This document shows, piece by piece, positions 43,496 to 55,357 of a stretch of 64,000 nt of DNA. The number at the start of each line of letters is the position of its first letter. Positions within the stretch are counted from its first letter, which is position 1. The DNA comes from Thinopyrum elongatum (Eukaryota; Streptophyta; Magnoliopsida; Poales; Poaceae): assembly GCA_011799875.1 (NCBI GenBank), contig CM022302.1, positions 304,307,048 to 304,371,047 of the forward strand. The letters run 5' to 3'. The position numbers and the translations under genes were made by a program. Below the pieces are notes generated by a model. That model worked only from the letters and a program-made list of their open reading frames with translations. It did no database searches and was not told the DNA's origin.

Positions 43496-45764
43496 GGTGT
43501 GGCTGTCGGGCCCTACCCGGCAGCCACCCTTTTGTACAAGCCTTGCCGATGCTGCATGTAACCCTTTGTACAAAGCCAGGCGCAGACCCTAAGCAGCAGA
43601 TAAATAAACGAAGTGCTGGGGGGCCCAAAAACTTGCATGCATGCATAGCATAACATGAGCATGGCATGATCATGTAGATAAGGGCATATGTAGCATTGTT
43701 TTCCTCTGCACTCAACTGCAGGGCTCTTTCCGCGGACTCGGTCCCGAAGAGAAGAACGGAGACAAGCTTACATATTGGTCCCCGACAATCCAAATAGATA
43801 AGTTCCTTCTTTTCCGTAAATGTTCTGTAAGGTGGAAACTTGTGCATATGAAAACCTTGTCACCTTCGAAGCATAGGTGCTCCCATCCTTTGTACCGAAC
43901 ATTGCTTCGGTCAAGGTAGTTGTAGTGGCCTTTGACGGAGGAGGTTCGACAAGGGGCTGGTCCCTTTCCATAGTTTTGAGCCCGGCAGCCTAAGCCCCAT
44001 GGCAACAAACGGAAGGAACCTGCAGGATAGCTTGCCGGAGATAACTTGTTTACTTAAATGTATAGAGGCATCTCACCTCTGCATGGACATAATACATGCA
44101 CAAGTACCCAGCAAGGCTTGTCTTTTTTCATTAATATGCGGATAAACAAGTACAGATCTTACAAAACACAAACATGGATAAAGAAGATTGCATATTTAAG
44201 ACTAAAGTTTGGCAAATGCCTACATATTTTAGACTGAGAAAAGATAAGTGCCCCGTAATCCCTTTCTTGTCCCTCTCCTCCTAGGGACTACGGTGGGAGG
44301 TGAAGAGGGCAAAGGAGTGCCTGAGCAGAAGCCCATCCCGACCCCGTCAGAACCTGCCGGGCGCATCCTGACAAGATCGGGAGTGGCGAGGCTGCGAAGG
44401 AGGGGGACGGAGAGTGCAGCTCGGCGGTGCCCTGGTCACCACCCCAAGGGCTAGCAACACGCCCCAGAACAGGCGCCGGTGGGGAGAGCCTGCCGGAGCT
44501 CAGCTGGAAGACTGCTGGAGGAGGCGAAGGCACCAAGAGAGCGTCCCCCTCCCCGGCAGCCGTCCGGAAGAGGCCGGTGATGATGGTGCCGAGGGGAGGG
44601 GAAGAGCGGAAAGATGAGGTAGCGGGCCCGTAGTACGAGACGAAGGCGTCGGTGCCATCATACTCCAACCTGATGGCTTGCCACCCGCCTTCTCCATCTT
44701 CCCTCGTTTTTTCCTCGTCACCATCGCTCCAGGTGGACGCCGACCCCTCGGCCTGTCACCTTCCCCGGAAAAGCGGCAGACGGCAGCGGCGTCCGAACCA
44801 TGCGAGGAGCACCGCACCCCATCTTGGCGGGTAGGAAGACACCGCCATCTTTAATGTCAACCCCGACCTCGCTGTAGGGGGGCAGTGCTGGGATTACCAA
44901 GGATCACGAGCACAGAACCACAGGCGGGCACCGGAAGCCCCAGGGGCCTCACCGACGGGATGACAAGCCTCGACGACTTGCAGCAAGGGCAAGTACTCCC
45001 CTCCAGGCGGCTACTTGTATGGGGGAAATGAGCGCTCCACCATTTTGGAGAAGCGCAATGCCTCCCACACTGCGGTCAATACGGCGCCCACGTCTACGAC
45101 CGCCGCATCTCCGACAACCCCAGACTAGACTCACTCCCCGAGCATCAACACGAGTATTCGGCATCGTCACCCCCAAGCTAGAGCCCGGGGCCTGGCCCCG
45201 GTCTCCCCCTCGACATAACAAAGGAGGAGGCAAGAAATGGAAGGGGAGAGGTGCGTGGATAGGTGCCTCCGCTCCCTCTCGCCCCCCTTTTTTATAGGCA
45301 GGCAGGGGTTGGGGGCTGATCCTTCACCCCCACCCCTGAGGGGCTCTTCCTGATCCGACCCGTCCAAGCTACCACCGACGGCCGGATCCGATTACCGCCC
45401 TCTTCCACCAATCCCAGAAGACCAGGCCTTTGTCATGACACTCTTTCCTACACCACGTGCCTTCGTTACCTACCCCACTCGATGCATGCGGCATACGTGG
45501 CAAAGGATAAGGGCGTGGAGGGGTGAGTGAATTGGCAGTTACTCCCCCGTGGGTTAAAGTCATTCACGGGCCATTACAGAAATGGCCCCACCACAATTGG
45601 CATCACACGATGCGCGGAAAAACCGGAAACTGACTCAAGCACATATTAATGAAGAAGCAAAGAAAATATCAAGGGATGAGCTACCAACACTCTTCACCTG
45701 TGTACTAGATATGGCCTACCCCAACGACGCTCAGCAGTGCGTTCGGGCCAGGCCTGGGGTCTCC
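43496..45764 (-). other. E3 3' spacer with possible degraded antisense ORF
   Basis: Between integrase and the 3' LTR lie about 2.3 kb with no gag-pol homology. Minus-strand frames at 45233-44949, 44817-44500 and 44668-44288 are GC-rich. One contains a protein-like stretch (EYDGTDAFVSYYGPATSSF). A Tat antisense gene would be expected here in this orientation, so this may be its remnant. I see no Transposase_28 block, so the call is weak. A G-rich polypurine candidate (GGCCTGGGGTCTCC) directly precedes 45765. Confidence 0.3.
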
Positions 45765-46681
45765 TGTTAGTGCAACAAACCCTGGTGTATGTTACCCTGA
45801 CTATACACAGGCTCAAGGGCAAGGTTACAGCATCCAAGACACGGCCAAGAAGAAGAGATAGCTCTTTGAGAAATCAAAGGGCGAATCAAGAAGACCATGA
45901 CAAGCCAAGACAGCAAGATATCACCAAGGGAAAAGCCTCCCTTGCCGGGCAGGCGAGGCTGGTCAGGTCGAGGCAACCCCAAGAGCAAGTCCCAAGACCT
46001 CCTCGGCAAGGATTGCTGAGGCGCTGGCGGCCTGCTATTCCGCCAGGGCTCCACCGCTCCACCTCACAGTGACGCAAGTCGCTTAACGGTGCGGTGTCGA
46101 GCCCCCAAGTGAATCAGTGGCAGTCATTCAGCACGTGGCAGCCATTTTCGATGAAGATCACCCGTAAATGACACCCGTCCAGGGGCGTGTCACGCAGACG
46201 GGCGAGAAGGTGGCTGGATGGCCCGGCAAGGCTTGCCGGGCTGCATCCATGATGTGACACTAAGTGGTGCATTTAATGCACCTTGTCCTGTCTACAGAGT
46301 TAGGTATGATAGCATTGTGGCTATCTAACCACTGGATAATGGTTGTTTTGCCACTGTGGTAACCCCTATACCTATAAAAGGAGGACAGAGGCAACCTTAG
46401 AAAGGATTCGGACCCTTGTACACTCATACATGCGTAGCTGCTCTCCCCGAGGCGACCTTGCCGGGCTTGAGCACTGCACGTTCGTCACGGTCTTCCACTC
46501 AATCCACCAAAGCAGGAGTAGGGTTTTACGCCTCGCGGCGGCCCAAACCTAGATAAAAACCACCCGCGTCACCATTATCGTGCTGTTCTATGACCTCCGC
46601 TCTTTGTGCAACATGCCCTTCCCCCTTGCCGAACCACAAAGCGGCCAATGGCCCCATAGGTGATCGTGTCGAACCATGACA
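45765..46681 (+). repeat. E3 3' LTR
   Basis: Runs TGTTAGTGC...ACCATGACA, about 917 bp. It is homologous along its length to the split E2 LTR in opposite orientation. TATA box CCTATAAAAGG at about 46371-46381. Its last ~95 bp are read through by an E1-side ORF (46588-46998 minus strand), which marks the exact E3/E1 border. The next five bases are GGCGT, and the partner duplication is not found. Confidence 0.85.
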
Positions 46682-47440
46682 GGCGTGCTCGTGAGGTACC
46701 TCTTGAGGTCTTGGAAAGCCGCCTCAGCCTCCAGAGTCCACTCGAAGGGGCCCTTCCTCTTCATTAGCTTGAAGAATGGGAGGGCGCGCTCGCCAAGCTT
46801 GGAGATGAATCGCCCCAAGGAGGTTACGCAGCCCACGAGCTTCTGCATCTCCTTGAGGGTTTGTGGCAGGCTCATCCTTTCTATTGCCTTGACCTTCTCG
46901 GGGTTAGCCTCGATACCTCTGTGTGACACCAGGAAACCCTGCAGCTTGCCGGACGGGACACCGAGTACGTATTTCTCAGGGTTGAGCCTCAAGTTCACCT
47001 TGCGCAGGTTGGTGAACGTTTCCTCCAGGTCTTAGAAAAGGGTCCTTGCCTCCCGTGATTTGACCACTATGTCATCGACGTATGCCTCGGCATTCCTCCC
47101 GAGCTGCTGGCCTAGAGCGATGTGCATCAATCACTGGAAAGTCATGCCAGCATTCCGCGGCCCAAAGGGCATGCAGGTGTAGCGGTACACACCGCACGGG
47201 GAGAGGAAGGCCGTCTTCTCGACTTCCTGCACCGCCATCTTGATTTGGTGGTAGCCTGAGAAGGCATCCAAAAAGCATAGCAGGTCGCACTCGGCGGTAG
47301 AGTCCACGATCTGATCGATGCGCGAAAGAGGGAACGGGTCCTGAGGGCAAGCCTTGTTGAGGCTCATGCAATCGATGCACATTCGCTCTTTCCCGCCCTT
47401 CTTAGGGACGATTATTGGGTTAGCCAGCCAATCCGGGTGT
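46682..47440 (-). pseudogene. E1 reverse transcriptase, truncated by E3
   Basis: On the minus strand: RMCIDCMSLNKACPQDPFPLSRIDQIVDST, FLDAFSGYHQIKM, CMPFGPRNAGMTFQ, then an intact EAYVDDIVVKS near 47090, and LRLNPEKYVLGVPSGKLQGF..GIEANPEKVKAI. The frame is open to LKRYLTSTPV, where E3 begins. Stops lie near 47131 (after TFQ) and 47034 (a TAG in the LF.DLEETF segment). Unlike E2, the YVDD catalytic motif is intact. RNase H and integrase of E1 should follow but are absent, part of the inferred deletion. Confidence 0.8.
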
Positions 47441-48462
47441 CACACCTCTCGAATGACGCCAGCTTCCTGTAGCTTGCGGACCCCTTGGATGATGAACGAT
47501 TGCTTTACTTGGGCCTGCCGTCGTGCCTTCTGCTTCACCGGGTGTGCACTGGGGCACACCATTAGGTGGTGTTCAATCACATCCCACGGGACTCTGACCA
47601 AGTCCGTCGCCTCCCATGCAAACACATCCTTGTTTGCGCGGAGGAAGCTGACTAATGCCTCCTCCTGATTCGTGGGGAGGCCGGCACCTATGGTGAAGGT
47701 GGGGCCTGAACCTCCGTCATCAATGGGCACCTGCTTCGTCTCAGCTCGGTCTTGAGAGAACAATTGTTTCTTCTTTGCAGGCGTGGCCTCCAGGGTTTCT
47801 GGAGCATCCCCAGTGCCTGGCCGCGAGGCCGCCGCGGCCTTGAAGGCGAGCTTGAGGGCTAGGAGTGCGTCCTTGGTGTCTCCCACCACGGTGATGATGC
47901 CACCACTTCCTGGCATGTTGACGACGTTGTAGCCTGTGTGCGTTGCCACCATGAACTTGGCGAGGGCCAGATACCCAAGGATGGCGTTGTACGGGAGGCC
48001 GATGTGGGCGACATCGAAGTCGATGAGCTCGGTGCGGTAGTTTTCGCGCGTGCCAAAGGTGACGGGGAGGTGTATCTGCCCCAGGGGGGTGGCCGAGCCC
48101 TTGACCACCCCCGAGAAAGGCTTGGTGGGGAGGAGCTGGTCGTACGGCACCTGGAGCAGGTCGAAAGTCTCCACCGAGAGGACGTTCAGGACGACGCCCC
48201 CGTCGATGAGGGTCTTGGTCACCGCGATGTTACTGATGGTGGGCATGCACATCATGGGGAGGGCTCCTGCCCTGACCGTGGTCTTGGGGTGGTCTCTAGA
48301 ATCGAAGGTGATGTCGATTTCAGGCCCGGTTCGGCCCCGTACAGCCTCGCGCTGCGGCCGGGGGACACCTTGCCGATGGAGAAACTGCTTGATGTGGTGG
48401 CCAGAGGCAGGCGCGTGCGACCTGCCGACGATGCATGCGACCGCATGGGCTGCCGGAGCCAC
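47440..48462 (-). pseudogene. E1 protease and flanking pol region
   Basis: 340 open codons. The active site TLIDGGVVLNVLS (Tat-type D-G-G) sits in a segment with DPTTVRAG-like and AILGYLALAKFMVATHTGYNVVNMPG blocks, followed by a linker and an RT-N segment (AWEATDLVRVPWDVIEHHLMV, KLQEAGVIREV). The first ~40 residues are the end of a gag fragment, so most of the gag C-terminal half, including any zinc knuckle, is deleted in this copy. Confidence 0.7.
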
Positions 48463-48469
48463 AAAGTGC

Positions 48470-48864
48470 GTGACGAACTGGTCGCAGAGTTCTTCCCAAG
48501 AGGAGATCGAGGCATGCGGGAGGCCGTGGAGCCAGGATCAAGGGTCCTCCATGAGAGCCAGGGGGAACCAGTTCGCCATGGCCTTGTCGTCGCCGCCCGC
48601 TGACTCGATGGCCTGCGCATATGACCGGAGGAACTCTCGGGGGTCAGTCGTGCCGTCGTACCGCAGGGGAAGCGCCCGTCGAACCTTCACCGGCCACATC
48701 ACCCAATGCAAGCTAGAGGTGAAGGCCGGGCAACCCGCGGCGCCTCCACGGGCGACAAGCGGCCAAACCGGTGGCGCATCGCCTGTCATGGAAACCACGA
48801 GGTGGGGGCGAAGCACGAACGGGGAGGAAGCAAATCTCTGACACACCACTATCTGGCATGCCAA
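48470..48864 (-). pseudogene. E1 gag, N-terminal fragment
   Basis: The minus-strand ORF 48864-48538 ends in a recognisable capsid block: VRRALPLRYDGTTDPREFLRSYAQAIESAGGDDKAMANWFPLALMEDP. The next conserved words (LPHASISSWEELCDQFVTHF) follow in another frame. The protein starts almost at the LTR border, so the leader is short or lost. With the protease ORF close behind, gag is shorter than the E2 gag (~2 kb), implying an internal deletion. Confidence 0.65.
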
Positions 48865-48865
48865 A

Positions 48866-49740
48866 TGTCGGATTCAGGGCTCCGTAGACCCAAGAAGGTT
48901 CGAACTCTGGGGTGTGTGCGAAGATCTCAACCTCTCAAGCCTCGAGCTTGTCGCCCTACAGCCTAGCCTAATCGGATTCGCGCTCAAGCGGGGAAGAAGA
49001 TGCACATAGTAGTTTACCCAGGTTCGGGCCAGCTTGCGGTGTAAAACCCTACTCCTGCTTTGTAGTGGATTAGCCTCACGAGGAGGATGAGGATGAACTA
49101 GTACAATGGATGAGCTGCCTCACGAGGGCTCGGGGTGTGAGAATGAGTCGACCCCTTCTACGGTGGTGGCTAACCTATATTTATACTGGCCTCGGTCCTC
49201 TTGCTTGGAAACTTAGGCGGGAAGGGATACAACAACGACCAATTTGAAAGCGGATAAGAGGTACAACCTATCCTGACAAAAGGTGGTCTTCTCCTGCAAA
49301 GCTTCTGGTCGTGACGTAGCAGTGGGCTCAGCGATGACATCCATCCTGCAGAGCTCGTGGTCTTGGTCTTGTGGCACCGGAATGGAAACCTTCGGAGGGA
49401 TCCTTGGGAACCCACGCCTTTCCTTGCTCCCTTAGCACCGAAAGGGAAACTGTCTCCTCTGTGCCCGCTGGCGCCCGCCTGGCCTTGGTCGTCATGGCTC
49501 ACGTCATCGCAGCCTCGTTAGGATGGGCACTTGCATAGGAAACTCCGCTCCTCAGGAGGCAGCCTGAGGAGGCTGCCCCCTCTGGAGGTCTTGGTGTCCT
49601 TCGCCTTGCGAGGCCAGGGGGCCCTCGCGAGGGTCTTGTCTTGATAGTCTTGTAGCTGGGCCATACCAGGCCGTCGAAGGAGCCACGCCATGGGCCGCAT
49701 GCAGGCAAGTCTGGGTACCCTGGTTCCCAGAAAGCCGACA
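48866..49740 (-). repeat. E1 right LTR (5' LTR)
   Basis: TGTCGGATTCAGGG...AAAGCCGACA. Perfect TGTCGG/CCGACA inverted ends. TATA box on the minus strand (GTATAAATATAGG) near 49170-49185. A diverged PBS-like TTTGGCATGCCAGATAG lies directly inside (minus strand, 48865 leftward). It aligns with 3325-4212 but with many substitutions and short indels, so the pair is old. Confidence 0.8.
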
Positions 49741-49946
49741 AGTACCATTGTCATTACCTCTTATGATCAACTCAGATGATGTTGGCACTCTCGATGGTGA
49801 TGTGCCACATGATGGAGATGATGTAGTCCTCACAGCAACAGATGTGGTTGTCATAGTATGCTTAGTAGTCGAAGGAACTACCATATGAACTCTTGGAATG
49901 TGCACTGTGCGCTTGTTCTCCTTGTGGGCAACACGTCGTTTTATTT
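49741..49946 (-). pseudogene. E6 gag, C-terminal fragment between E1 and E5
   Basis: The minus-strand frame reads KRRVAHKENKRTVHIPRV, then a Ser/Thr-rich stretch (STTKHTMTTTSVAVRTTSS) to the E1 border at 49741. It is in frame with the gag piece at 59400 once E5 and one TATTT duplication are removed, so it is the continuation of the same protein. The position after LACKAEQE fits the polar region before a zinc knuckle. E1 cuts it off. Confidence 0.75.
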
Positions 49947-52900
49947 TGTAACACCCCAAAAATATTTCTTTTGGATTTTTCAAAATCTTTTCCTTAAAAT
50001 AAAATTCTTTGAATTATTTTTGGCCTTATTCTCTTTCTAGTTCTTCTGTTCTGAAAATTATTTTAATTTTTAACTGGGTTTAAAAATTTTTGAATGGTTC
50101 TGTTTTAGGTGAATTATTTATAGGGTAATAATTTTTGAGAGATCAAAAATATTTTTCTTTTAGAAAAGTTTTGGATAATTAAAATTATTACAAGAATATG
50201 GCCTTTTCATTCCTTCTAGCACTTCCAAAATCCATCCAATAATTTTTTTGTCACTTCTAAATAATTCCACAAGTCATTCTCACAATTCTAGGACAGCATC
50301 CAACTCTCTCCCACCCCACAAAAATATTTTTCATATTTTAGAAAAACTCCAAAGTTGCAATTTGTATTATTCATAGTTTCTTTGAGTTACAAAGGAACTA
50401 TATTTTCTATAATTCTCCTGCTCCGACCAAAATTATCCCAGCAACTAGATAGTACCAACAACCCATTTCACCAAAAACATTGGGTTCCACAGTTCAAAAA
50501 TTTCAAAAGCTATTCAATTCAAATTTGTACCAGATTCAATATTTCTGATCCAAACCTATTTTTAAATGCTCCAAAAATTCTGAAACTTTGCCAAACTCAT
50601 TTTTTAGCATCAACACCTTACCACAAAAATTCACACAAATTCCTAAAATGCCTAGAGCTCTCTGGCATTTCCTCAAACACCTCATGTGCACTGTTGGTCA
50701 CTGTCGAAAATTTCAGAAAATTCAGAAAGTTCAGGGGAGGGAATCGGGACCGCAGTGCCGTGCCTTCCACTCCTCCTATTCGTCGCTGCTTCTCTCCAAA
50801 CCATCAATGTGCCCCCTTGGGCCCTCTCGTCAGCTGGCCACCACCGACAGCACAGGAGGTGGCCAGTGCAACGGTTGCCGTCCTCGGCAGCGGCGAGCCG
50901 AGGGGATCAGCATCGCGCCCACCTCCTTCACTGCTGCTGCTGCTCTTCTCACCTACCTGCTCCCCGTGGCACCCCCTCCGCACCTTCTCCACACCGACCA
51001 CGCCACCAGGGCCCCGCCTGGCAGTCACCGGAGCTGGCGCCGCCGCCGCACCCGTACGGGCCACCTCACCATGGATGAGGCACTCGAGCCCGACTCCGTC
51101 CACAATAAAGCTTCTGGAGAGCTCCACCTTCATCCCTAAGCATGCACCGCACCTCGCCACCGCCCAAACCTACAACGGTGGCCAGAATTTACTCCGGCGT
51201 CACCCGCAAGCCTCTGACCACCTCGGGATCGCCTATATAAAGGGCCCAGAGCTCCATGCACTCACCTCACCACCCACACCACCTCCCAATCGCCCCCTAT
51301 GCCACTCCCCTGACCCCGAGGAGGTTTTCTTCCTCCTCTCCGGTCACCGTCCCGCCGCCACATTCCCCGATTGGCTTGACGCCGTTACCACACCACCACC
51401 TCCAAAACCTTGCCAGCAACCTTCTTATCCACCAAGAGATCGATCCCGCACCCCAATTCCGCTCCTCGAGCTCTCTCCGACGAGATCCCACACCTCCCGA
51501 AACGCCGTCCGCCACCGTCGACCTCGCCGGCGTTCAGTTGCTCGCCGGTGACCACCACCACCACCCTCCGACACGGCACTCCACCCTGGTCACGTTCAGA
51601 CCTTCGCCACCCACTGGAACCCCGGCGATCATCGCCGGTGACCGCCGCCATCTCTCTGTCTCGCGCGCGAGTGCGTTTGAATTTAAACCTGACGGGTGGA
51701 CCCCACCCGTCAGCATTTTATTCTTTTTCGTTTAAAACAGAAGGCGTATTCCGTTGTTTACGCTTTCCATGCTAAAAAGCGTAGTTGTGCCCGAAGCGTT
51801 TTCTTTATAATCGCACAGGGACTACATTTTTGCAGAAAAACCCCTGGTTTTGAAAGTTTAATAACTTTTAAACCAAAATACTGTTTTAGTTGAATCTTTT
51901 TTTGAAATTCTTATTTTTCTCTCTAGTTTTTTTAGTATTTATTTAAAAATATTTTAATACAAGTTTTTGTACTGTGATGTAAATTTTGATTTGATTTCAA
52001 ATTTGCGTTTTTCAGAAATAAAAGAGGGGAACTTTGCCAGGAATTTCGAAGGGCTTTCCCTGACTACTTTGGACAAGGCAAGCATATTTGAACTTTGGAT
52101 ATGGTGATTGCATATTGCATGACATGGTTACAACAGTTGGGTTTGCACCGTATGAGTAGAAACATTCATGCATGCTTGGTCACATCATCTATTCACCTGC
52201 TTGCATTTTACTCAAGTGTCTGACGTGCAGAAAGATTGTGAGAAATACTCCTGCCTTGGACATGCCGGTGGGCACGGGCCTTGTTTTGACACGGTGGTGT
52301 CACGTGACATATGTGGAATACACCGGTGATAATAAGTAACACCTCCTGAGTCGGCCTAGATCGAGTCTTGTTCCGTTACACCTAGCTGGATACTGTGCTA
52401 CCACGAGTCCTTCCGCAAGGAAGGTACGGCTTAGTGAGTTGTTAACCCCTGTCCAGGTACACACCACATAGAGGGCCACGATGAGGGTTTCCATGGCCAT
52501 GGACTAAATCCTATCATCGGGTCAGGGGGCATGGGTGTTACCGGCTGTAGCTGAGAAGGGGTCCCCCTTGGAATCCGCGCGTATTAATAGTGATCCCATG
52601 CTACTCAAGATTGTTGTCTCCCCGACTTAGAGTTTTTCTGAAATGATGCTTTGGGTGATTCCTGGCATCCGGACGGTTATTCTGGTGTGTGCTGGTCAGG
52701 CTTGTTTTCATCCCAAAGACCGTAATGGGAATTAGTTAGTGTCACGGTACTGACTAAGGAAATCCCATACACGTGGGTAAAGAGTACACCCTCTGTAGAA
52801 TTTAAACCTATTCGAATAGCCATTGTCCATGGTGAAGGGCGTTAGCTGGGTGGGTCAAGTGTCGGTCCCGTTGTCAGTCTCCGAAGGAAATAATTAAAAT

Positions 52901-53972
52901 ATGCGTGAAATATTTTTTGCAGGATAATTATTGACACCCTGATGCTACCATGAATATCTTGCCATGCTTATCAATATTATTATGGTTATGCATATTATTG
53001 TGGACTAACCCGTTTCTCTTATTTTATTTTCCTGAGTGTCTCAGGGGCTGGCTAGACTACCCTGGGCATTCGGCTTTATTTTCAAGACCTCTTCATGGCG
53101 TCCCTCGAGTTCACAGGTGGTCTATCACGCCACTACTCTTGTTGATACCCGATTGGTATTTCTCTTCAAGACCGACCGTGGTGTCACTTTGACACCCGAC
53201 TGGCATTTCTTTTCAAGACCTCTCATGGCGTCGCTTGGATTCTCGGGCGGTCCTGTCTCGCTCGATTCTCCTTTTAGACACCCGTTTGGCATTTCTTTTC
53301 AAGACCTTTCCTGGCGTCTCTTGAGTTTTCGGGCGGTCCTGTCTCGCCCGACACTCTTTTAGACACCCGGTTGGCATTTCTCTTATTTTTCTGATTGTCA
53401 CCTTGGCTGGCTAGACTACCCGTGACATTCGTTAGCTTCTATTTTTATTAAGCTTGATTATGACTAACATGCTATATTTACTTCCGTATCATTTTGTTAT
53501 TATCATGTCATGTCTATGGTTTTAGTCAGCATAAGCATTTAGTAGGATCCAACATGAGCATATGCATTCATTATATCTTTTGTTCTTTATGTTTGCGAGT
53601 ACATTAAAACGTACTGACAGGCTTGTCCCTGGCTATTATCTTGGCTAGATCATGTTTCAGAGAGGAGCACCATGAAGCCCCCGCAACCTAGGAATTGGAG
53701 ATAGCAGCCACGCGAGATAGGAGTTATCCAAGTCAGTTGTTCCTGTGGGAATGGAGTCCCATCAGCGTTGGGATCCATGAGTCGCTTCCGTCATCCAGTA
53801 GAAGAGATCCCTGTTATATTCATTGGACCTTTATGGTCTTGTACTCAATTTCTTGTAATTACCTAGAATTCTGTATCAAGAAGGTGTCCACCAGCAACAG
53901 AAATCCTGGGGCTGGTGATGACACGAGGGTCATTTGGTGGGATTTCATGTCCTGGTAAATCCGGCCCCAATA
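49947..53972 (+). repeat. E5 5' LTR
   Basis: Starts TGTAACACCCC. Its end reads CCCCAATA where the 3' LTR has CCCCGACA, so the terminal CA has mutated. TATA box CTATATAAAGGGCCC at about 51233-51247. Downstream CT-rich sequence could be a leader. A 398-codon frame (50355-51551) crosses the TATA box and is broken in the other LTR, so it is not annotated as a gene. Irregular ~85-bp sub-repeats sit at 53083-53390. Confidence 0.9.
53083..53390 (+). repeat. E5 LTR internal sub-repeats
   Basis: A TTCAAGACC...GGCGTC...CGGGCGGTCCTGTCTCG...GACACCCG..TGGCATTTCT unit recurs, with CAAGACC at 53083, 53167, 53214 and 53300 (about 84, 47 and 86 bp apart). The same array appears in the 3' LTR at about 58503-58805. 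A regulatory role is possible, but nothing specific is seen. Confidence 0.7.
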
Positions 53973-53976
53973 GACT

Positions 53977-53990
53977 TGGTCTTAGAGCCA
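53977..53990 (+). promoter_or_regulatory. E5 primer binding site, decayed tRNA-iMet type
   Basis: TGGTCTTAGAGCCA lies 4 nt after the LTR. It differs by two bases from the canonical TGGTATCAGAGC seen in E4, and the downstream CATGCTGAC resembles the E4 context (CGTGCTGAC). It is the expected priming site for minus-strand synthesis. Confidence 0.75.
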
Positions 53991-54296
53991 TGCTGACCAT
54001 TGGCTAATCCTATCTTAGCCTGGTCGCTATCTCCAGGTTTCCACACCATCCACATCCTTTCCTGTCCATAGTCAAGCCCATCCTATCCGATAACCGCACA
54101 GTGGCCAGCCGACATCTTTTTGACAGTCAGTGCCCAACCTATCAACCTAGCCCATATGCTGTATGCCTGTGGCCGACACCTAAGTTATCCCATCCGCAAG
54201 CATGCGAGGAAAGACTCCGCTGGCTTATAAGAGAAGCCTTGCCTCGACAAAGCACATCACAGCCTTCACTCGCAGCCTGCTATCCGACACCCGAAG

Positions 54297-55103
54297 ATGC
54301 CCGGCCCCATCGTGTAGCACGAGACCAGCACAGTCGAGTTTGAAGGCTTTGTAGCCATCCTCGCCAATCTCACTCAGCGAGCTTTTGGCATGGAAGAGCC
54401 GCCGGAGTATGTCGTGTACTAGGAGCACACGAGTAATTCCATCCATCACTTCTGGGCCACCGTGCTCATCTACAGGAGGAGCATCACATCGGAGCATCCC
54501 TACCGGTTCACCGGGAGGATGACCTCCGATGAGCCCCAAGCCATCCAACTTGCAGCCCGAGAGGCTGTAGTTCATCTTCGGCATCTGTCGCCGAGGGTTA
54601 ACTGCCGCCCTTTCTACTACTACCCTAGCCGTGAAGGCTATGGTAGACCGACCCAAGTCGCCAATGGAGACCAAGAATCGGATCCTGCTCTGGTGCATCT
54701 GGTGCGCTACCTGAGAGCGCAAGAGGCACTGTTCGATCAGGTCACTTTTGACCTGATTGAGACCCACAGGACGCTCGCTCTCCTGACCCCGGCAAGAAGT
54801 GAAGCTGCACCCGACACCGACACCACGATAGTGCTGCTTGGGAGGCCTGTTGAGCCCACAAGGTCTGCCCCTGTCGTCCACCCGGGCAATGCATTCATTT
54901 CCCCGGATGAACTCCGTCGTCTCTTGGGGATTTTCTCCAACGGGACTATAGCCACTACACCCCGCGTGGGTCATCATCGCTACCCCAACCCTGCAGCTCC
55001 TCATTCCGCTCCAGACAACTCCAACATTGAAGCCCACGAAGAAGCCTCGACATCTGCAAGAGGCGCCCGGCTAGATGTCAATGAAGTGGACTGGGTCCAC
55101 TAG
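54297..55103 (+). pseudogene. E5 accessory ORF (ORF0 homologue), two in-frame stops
   Basis: The frame from ATG 54297 to TAG 55101-55103 holds about 268 codons, with TAG at 54315 and at 54420. The last 213 codons are open. Conserved with the E4 protein are the hydrophobic N-terminal segment (FEGFVAILANL), the EEPPEYVVY and WATVLIYRRS region, EPQAIQLAAREAVVHLRHL, FYYYP, the acidic DQESDPALVHLVRYLRAQ and the helix FDQVTFDLIETHRTLALL. The C-terminal part is variable. It is the only coding remnant in E5. Function is unknown. That a non-autonomous element kept this ORF suggests a role in cis or in RNA/particle handling, but that is inference. Confidence 0.72.
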
Positions 55104-55309
55104 AGTGGTCATCGAGTCCCCTATAATCATGTTGCCCCTTAGATCCCACCCTCGTGTTGTAGACAACTGCGAGTATGTTTGTTATATTATCTGCCACTAG
55201 TTTGCATGATGCAACTTTGTATTGTATTTTAGGGCGTATGACATAAGTGCATTGCTATGTTTGCATTCAGCATACGATTGTTTGTTGTGATATGCATTTA
55301 GTTCCTCCG

Positions 55310-55357
55310 CCCTTAACAAATCTCGAGGACGAGATTTTTCTTAAGGGGGGTAGGTGT
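55310..55357 (+). promoter_or_regulatory. E5 polypurine tract and conserved pre-PPT stem
   Basis: CTTAAGGGGGGTAGGTGT directly precedes the 3' LTR. Upstream, AATCTCGAGGACGAGATTT forms a short inverted repeat. E4 has the same arrangement, GAATCTCGAGGACGAGATTC then CTAAGGGGGGTAGG. This is a strong sign of common origin. Confidence 0.8.

Larger units (their letters stand above)
41395..46681 (+). mobile_element. E3: 3' half of a Tat-type Gypsy element, opposite strand to E2
   Basis: Plus-strand sequence starts in mid-pol (FPLQLILRNPEATG) right where the E2 LTR ends, then gives second RNase H, integrase, a long 3' spacer and a 3' LTR. It belongs to the same family as E2 by protein and LTR similarity. 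Its gag, protease, RT and 5' LTR are absent from the window. The abrupt start at the E2 LTR border means E2 inserted into E3 pol. The missing half was probably lost in the deletion with a junction near 13045. Confidence 0.78.
3325..49740 (-). mobile_element. E1: old Tat-type Gypsy LTR retrotransposon, shell of the nest
   Basis: The terminal repeats at 3325-4212 and 48866-49740 are clearly homologous but strongly diverged. Next to the right LTR, gag, protease and RT run leftward on the minus strand, so the right LTR is the 5' LTR. Next to the left LTR is an antisense gene typical of Tat elements. The interior is interrupted by E7 (CACTA), E3, E2 and E4. RNase H and integrase of E1 itself are not found. 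The flanks do not form a target duplication (left CAAAG, right AGTAC), so one end has been rearranged or the two LTRs come from two related insertions. Confidence 0.7.

Noticed and set aside
46588..46681. C-terminal extension of the E1 RT frame beyond LTSTPV
   Set aside because: The extra residues are translated from the E3 LTR and do not belong to RT.
3325..49740. Treating all Tat fragments as one element
   Set aside because: RT is present twice (E2 at 15.4-16.2 kb with YMEN, E1 at 46.7-47.4 kb with YVDD), and RNase H/integrase are present twice on opposite strands, with a distinct LTR family for E2/E3. At least three elements are required.
50355..51551. 398-codon frame in the E5 5' LTR
   Set aside because: It spans the LTR TATA box and is broken by frameshifts and stops in the 3' LTR copy. 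The codon content is low-complexity Pro/Ser, so it is not supported as a gene.
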